Origin: Streptomyces sp. NBC_01255
Lineage (GTDB): Bacteria; Actinomycetota; Actinomycetes; Streptomycetales; Streptomycetaceae
Assembly (NCBI RefSeq): GCF_036226445.1
Contig: NZ_CP108474.1
Coordinates: 3,844,001 to 3,908,000 of the forward strand
DNA: 64,000 bases
Direction: 5' to 3'
Part shown: positions 63,389 to 64,000 of the stretch, one piece after another
How positions within the stretch are numbered: the stretch's first letter is position 1
Layout: the number at the start of each line of letters is the position of its first letter
Notes under the pieces: model-generated
Databases searched by the model: none
Seen by the model: the letters and a program-made list of their open reading frames with translations, nothing else
Told to the model about the DNA's origin: nothing
Translations under genes and position numbers: made by a program

Positions 63389-64000
63389 ATGCCCTCCCTC
63401 TCCGCCGAAGACGCCACCGCCACCCCCGGCCCCACCCCCGGCCCCACCTCCGGCCCCGCCCCCAGCCGGATGCCCCTGGCCGTCTACATCCTCGGCCTCT
63501 CCGTCTTCGCGCTCGGCACGAGCGAGTTCATGCTCTCGGGACTCCTCCCGGCCATCGCGGAGGACATGAACGTCTCCATCCCCCGCGCCGGACTCCTCAT
63601 CTCCGCCTTCGCGATCGGCATGGTCGTCGGCGCGCCGCTGCTCGCCGTCGCCACCCTCCGGCTCCCCCGCAAGACGACCCTCGTCACCCTCATCACCGTC
63701 TTCGGCCTCGGCCAGATAGCGGGCGCCCTCGCCCCGAACTACGCCGTCCTCTTCGCCTCGCGCATCGTGAGCGCGCTCGCCTGCGCCGGGTTCTGGGCGG
63801 TCGGCGCGGCCGTCGCCATCGCCATGGTCCCGGTGGGCTCGCGCGCCCGCGCCATGGCGGTCATGATCGGCGGCCTGTCCATCGCCAACGTCCTGGGCGT
63901 CCCCGCCGGCGCCTTCCTCGGCGAGCACCTCGGCTGGCGTTCCGCGTTCTGGGCGGTCGCCGCCGCCTCCGCGATCGCCCTCGTCGGCGTCCTCACCCGC
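63389..64000 (+). CDS. MFS transporter, DHA1 type, 3' end cut off by window
   Basis: The frame is open from ATG 63389 to the window end (204 codons so far). After a Pro/Thr/Gly-rich N-terminus, the transmembrane part begins MPLAVYILGLSVFALGTSEFMLSGLLPAIAEDMNVSI. This is the start of chloramphenicol-resistance-type and AraJ-like exporters (TSEF motif). The following helices include GLGQIAGALAPNYAVLFASRIVSAL and LGWRSAFWAVAAASA. Substrate unknown. The remainder lies beyond the window. Confidence 0.85.
   Translation, partial: MPSLSAEDATATPGPTPGPTSGPAPSRMPLAVYILGLSVFALGTSEFMLSGLLPAIAEDMNVSIPRAGLLISAFAIGMVVGAPLLAVATLRLPRKTTLVTLITVFGLGQIAGALAPNYAVLFASRIVSALACAGFWAVGAAVAIAMVPVGSRARAMAVMIGGLSIANVLGVPAGAFLGEHLGWRSAFWAVAAASAIALVGVLTR

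Overview
The window reads as chromosomal DNA of a Streptomyces-type actinomycete. The base composition is very GC-rich with G or C at most third codon positions, GTG starts are common, ribosome sites are of the GGAGG type, lipoproteins carry actinobacterial lipoboxes, mycothiol-related families are present, and one gene matches the indigoidine synthetase family typical of Streptomyces. Both ends are cut: a copper ATPase on the left and an MFS transporter on the right. I saw no rRNA, tRNA or CRISPR array.

Layout. 1-3.5 kb: copper ATPase, CsoR repressor and a BlaI/M56 pair preceded by a G/C-tract palindrome. 3.6-8.4 kb: GNAT, methyltransferase, Fur regulator and two paralogous LuxR-tailed regulators separated by a 162-bp MITE-like element. 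8.4-16.6 kb: a compact set that looks like an altered mycothiol pathway: MshA-type glycosyltransferase, a MetRS-like ligase with HIGH but no KMSKS, an SDR lacking the catalytic Tyr, a PrpF-like isomerase, an AsnB-type amidotransferase and a divergent PIG-L deacetylase. 16.7-30.4 kb: ordinary accessory genes, including a TetR-linked detoxification group with shared operators. 30.4-31.4 kb: no genes, but two inverted ~360-bp repeat copies. 31.4-33.1 kb: a lipoprotein and a low-complexity regulator-like protein.

33.1-52.1 kb is a largely overlapping minus-strand gene set. It combines a free-standing amino acid:carrier-protein ligase, its acyl carrier protein, an AcpS-type phosphopantetheinyl transferase, an AurF-like diiron oxygenase, two methyltransferases, a MaoC protein and a gamma-family PLP enzyme. 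It also holds a closed S-adenosylmethionine regeneration loop (MetK, SahH, adenosine-kinase-like, MetF, MetH), a mycothiol-dependent-type enzyme and an A-Ox-T-TE synthetase of the BpsA/IndC type. I infer a specialised-metabolite cluster that activates an amino acid on a carrier protein, oxidises its nitrogen and methylates heavily. The product is not predictable from sequence. A good sigma70-type promoter with an embedded palindrome stands in front of the MaoC gene.

52-64 kb: an MFS exporter with two CsoR-like palindromes, an HD-domain protein, a lipoprotein, and a very large secreted protein (about 2,418 aa). The large protein is two tandem ~1,085-residue modules plus a distinct C-terminal domain, followed by a small acidic gene, consistent with a polymorphic toxin and immunity pair. 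The window ends in a DHA1-type MFS gene.

Starts were chosen by ribosome binding sites and family alignment from memory. No database search was run.
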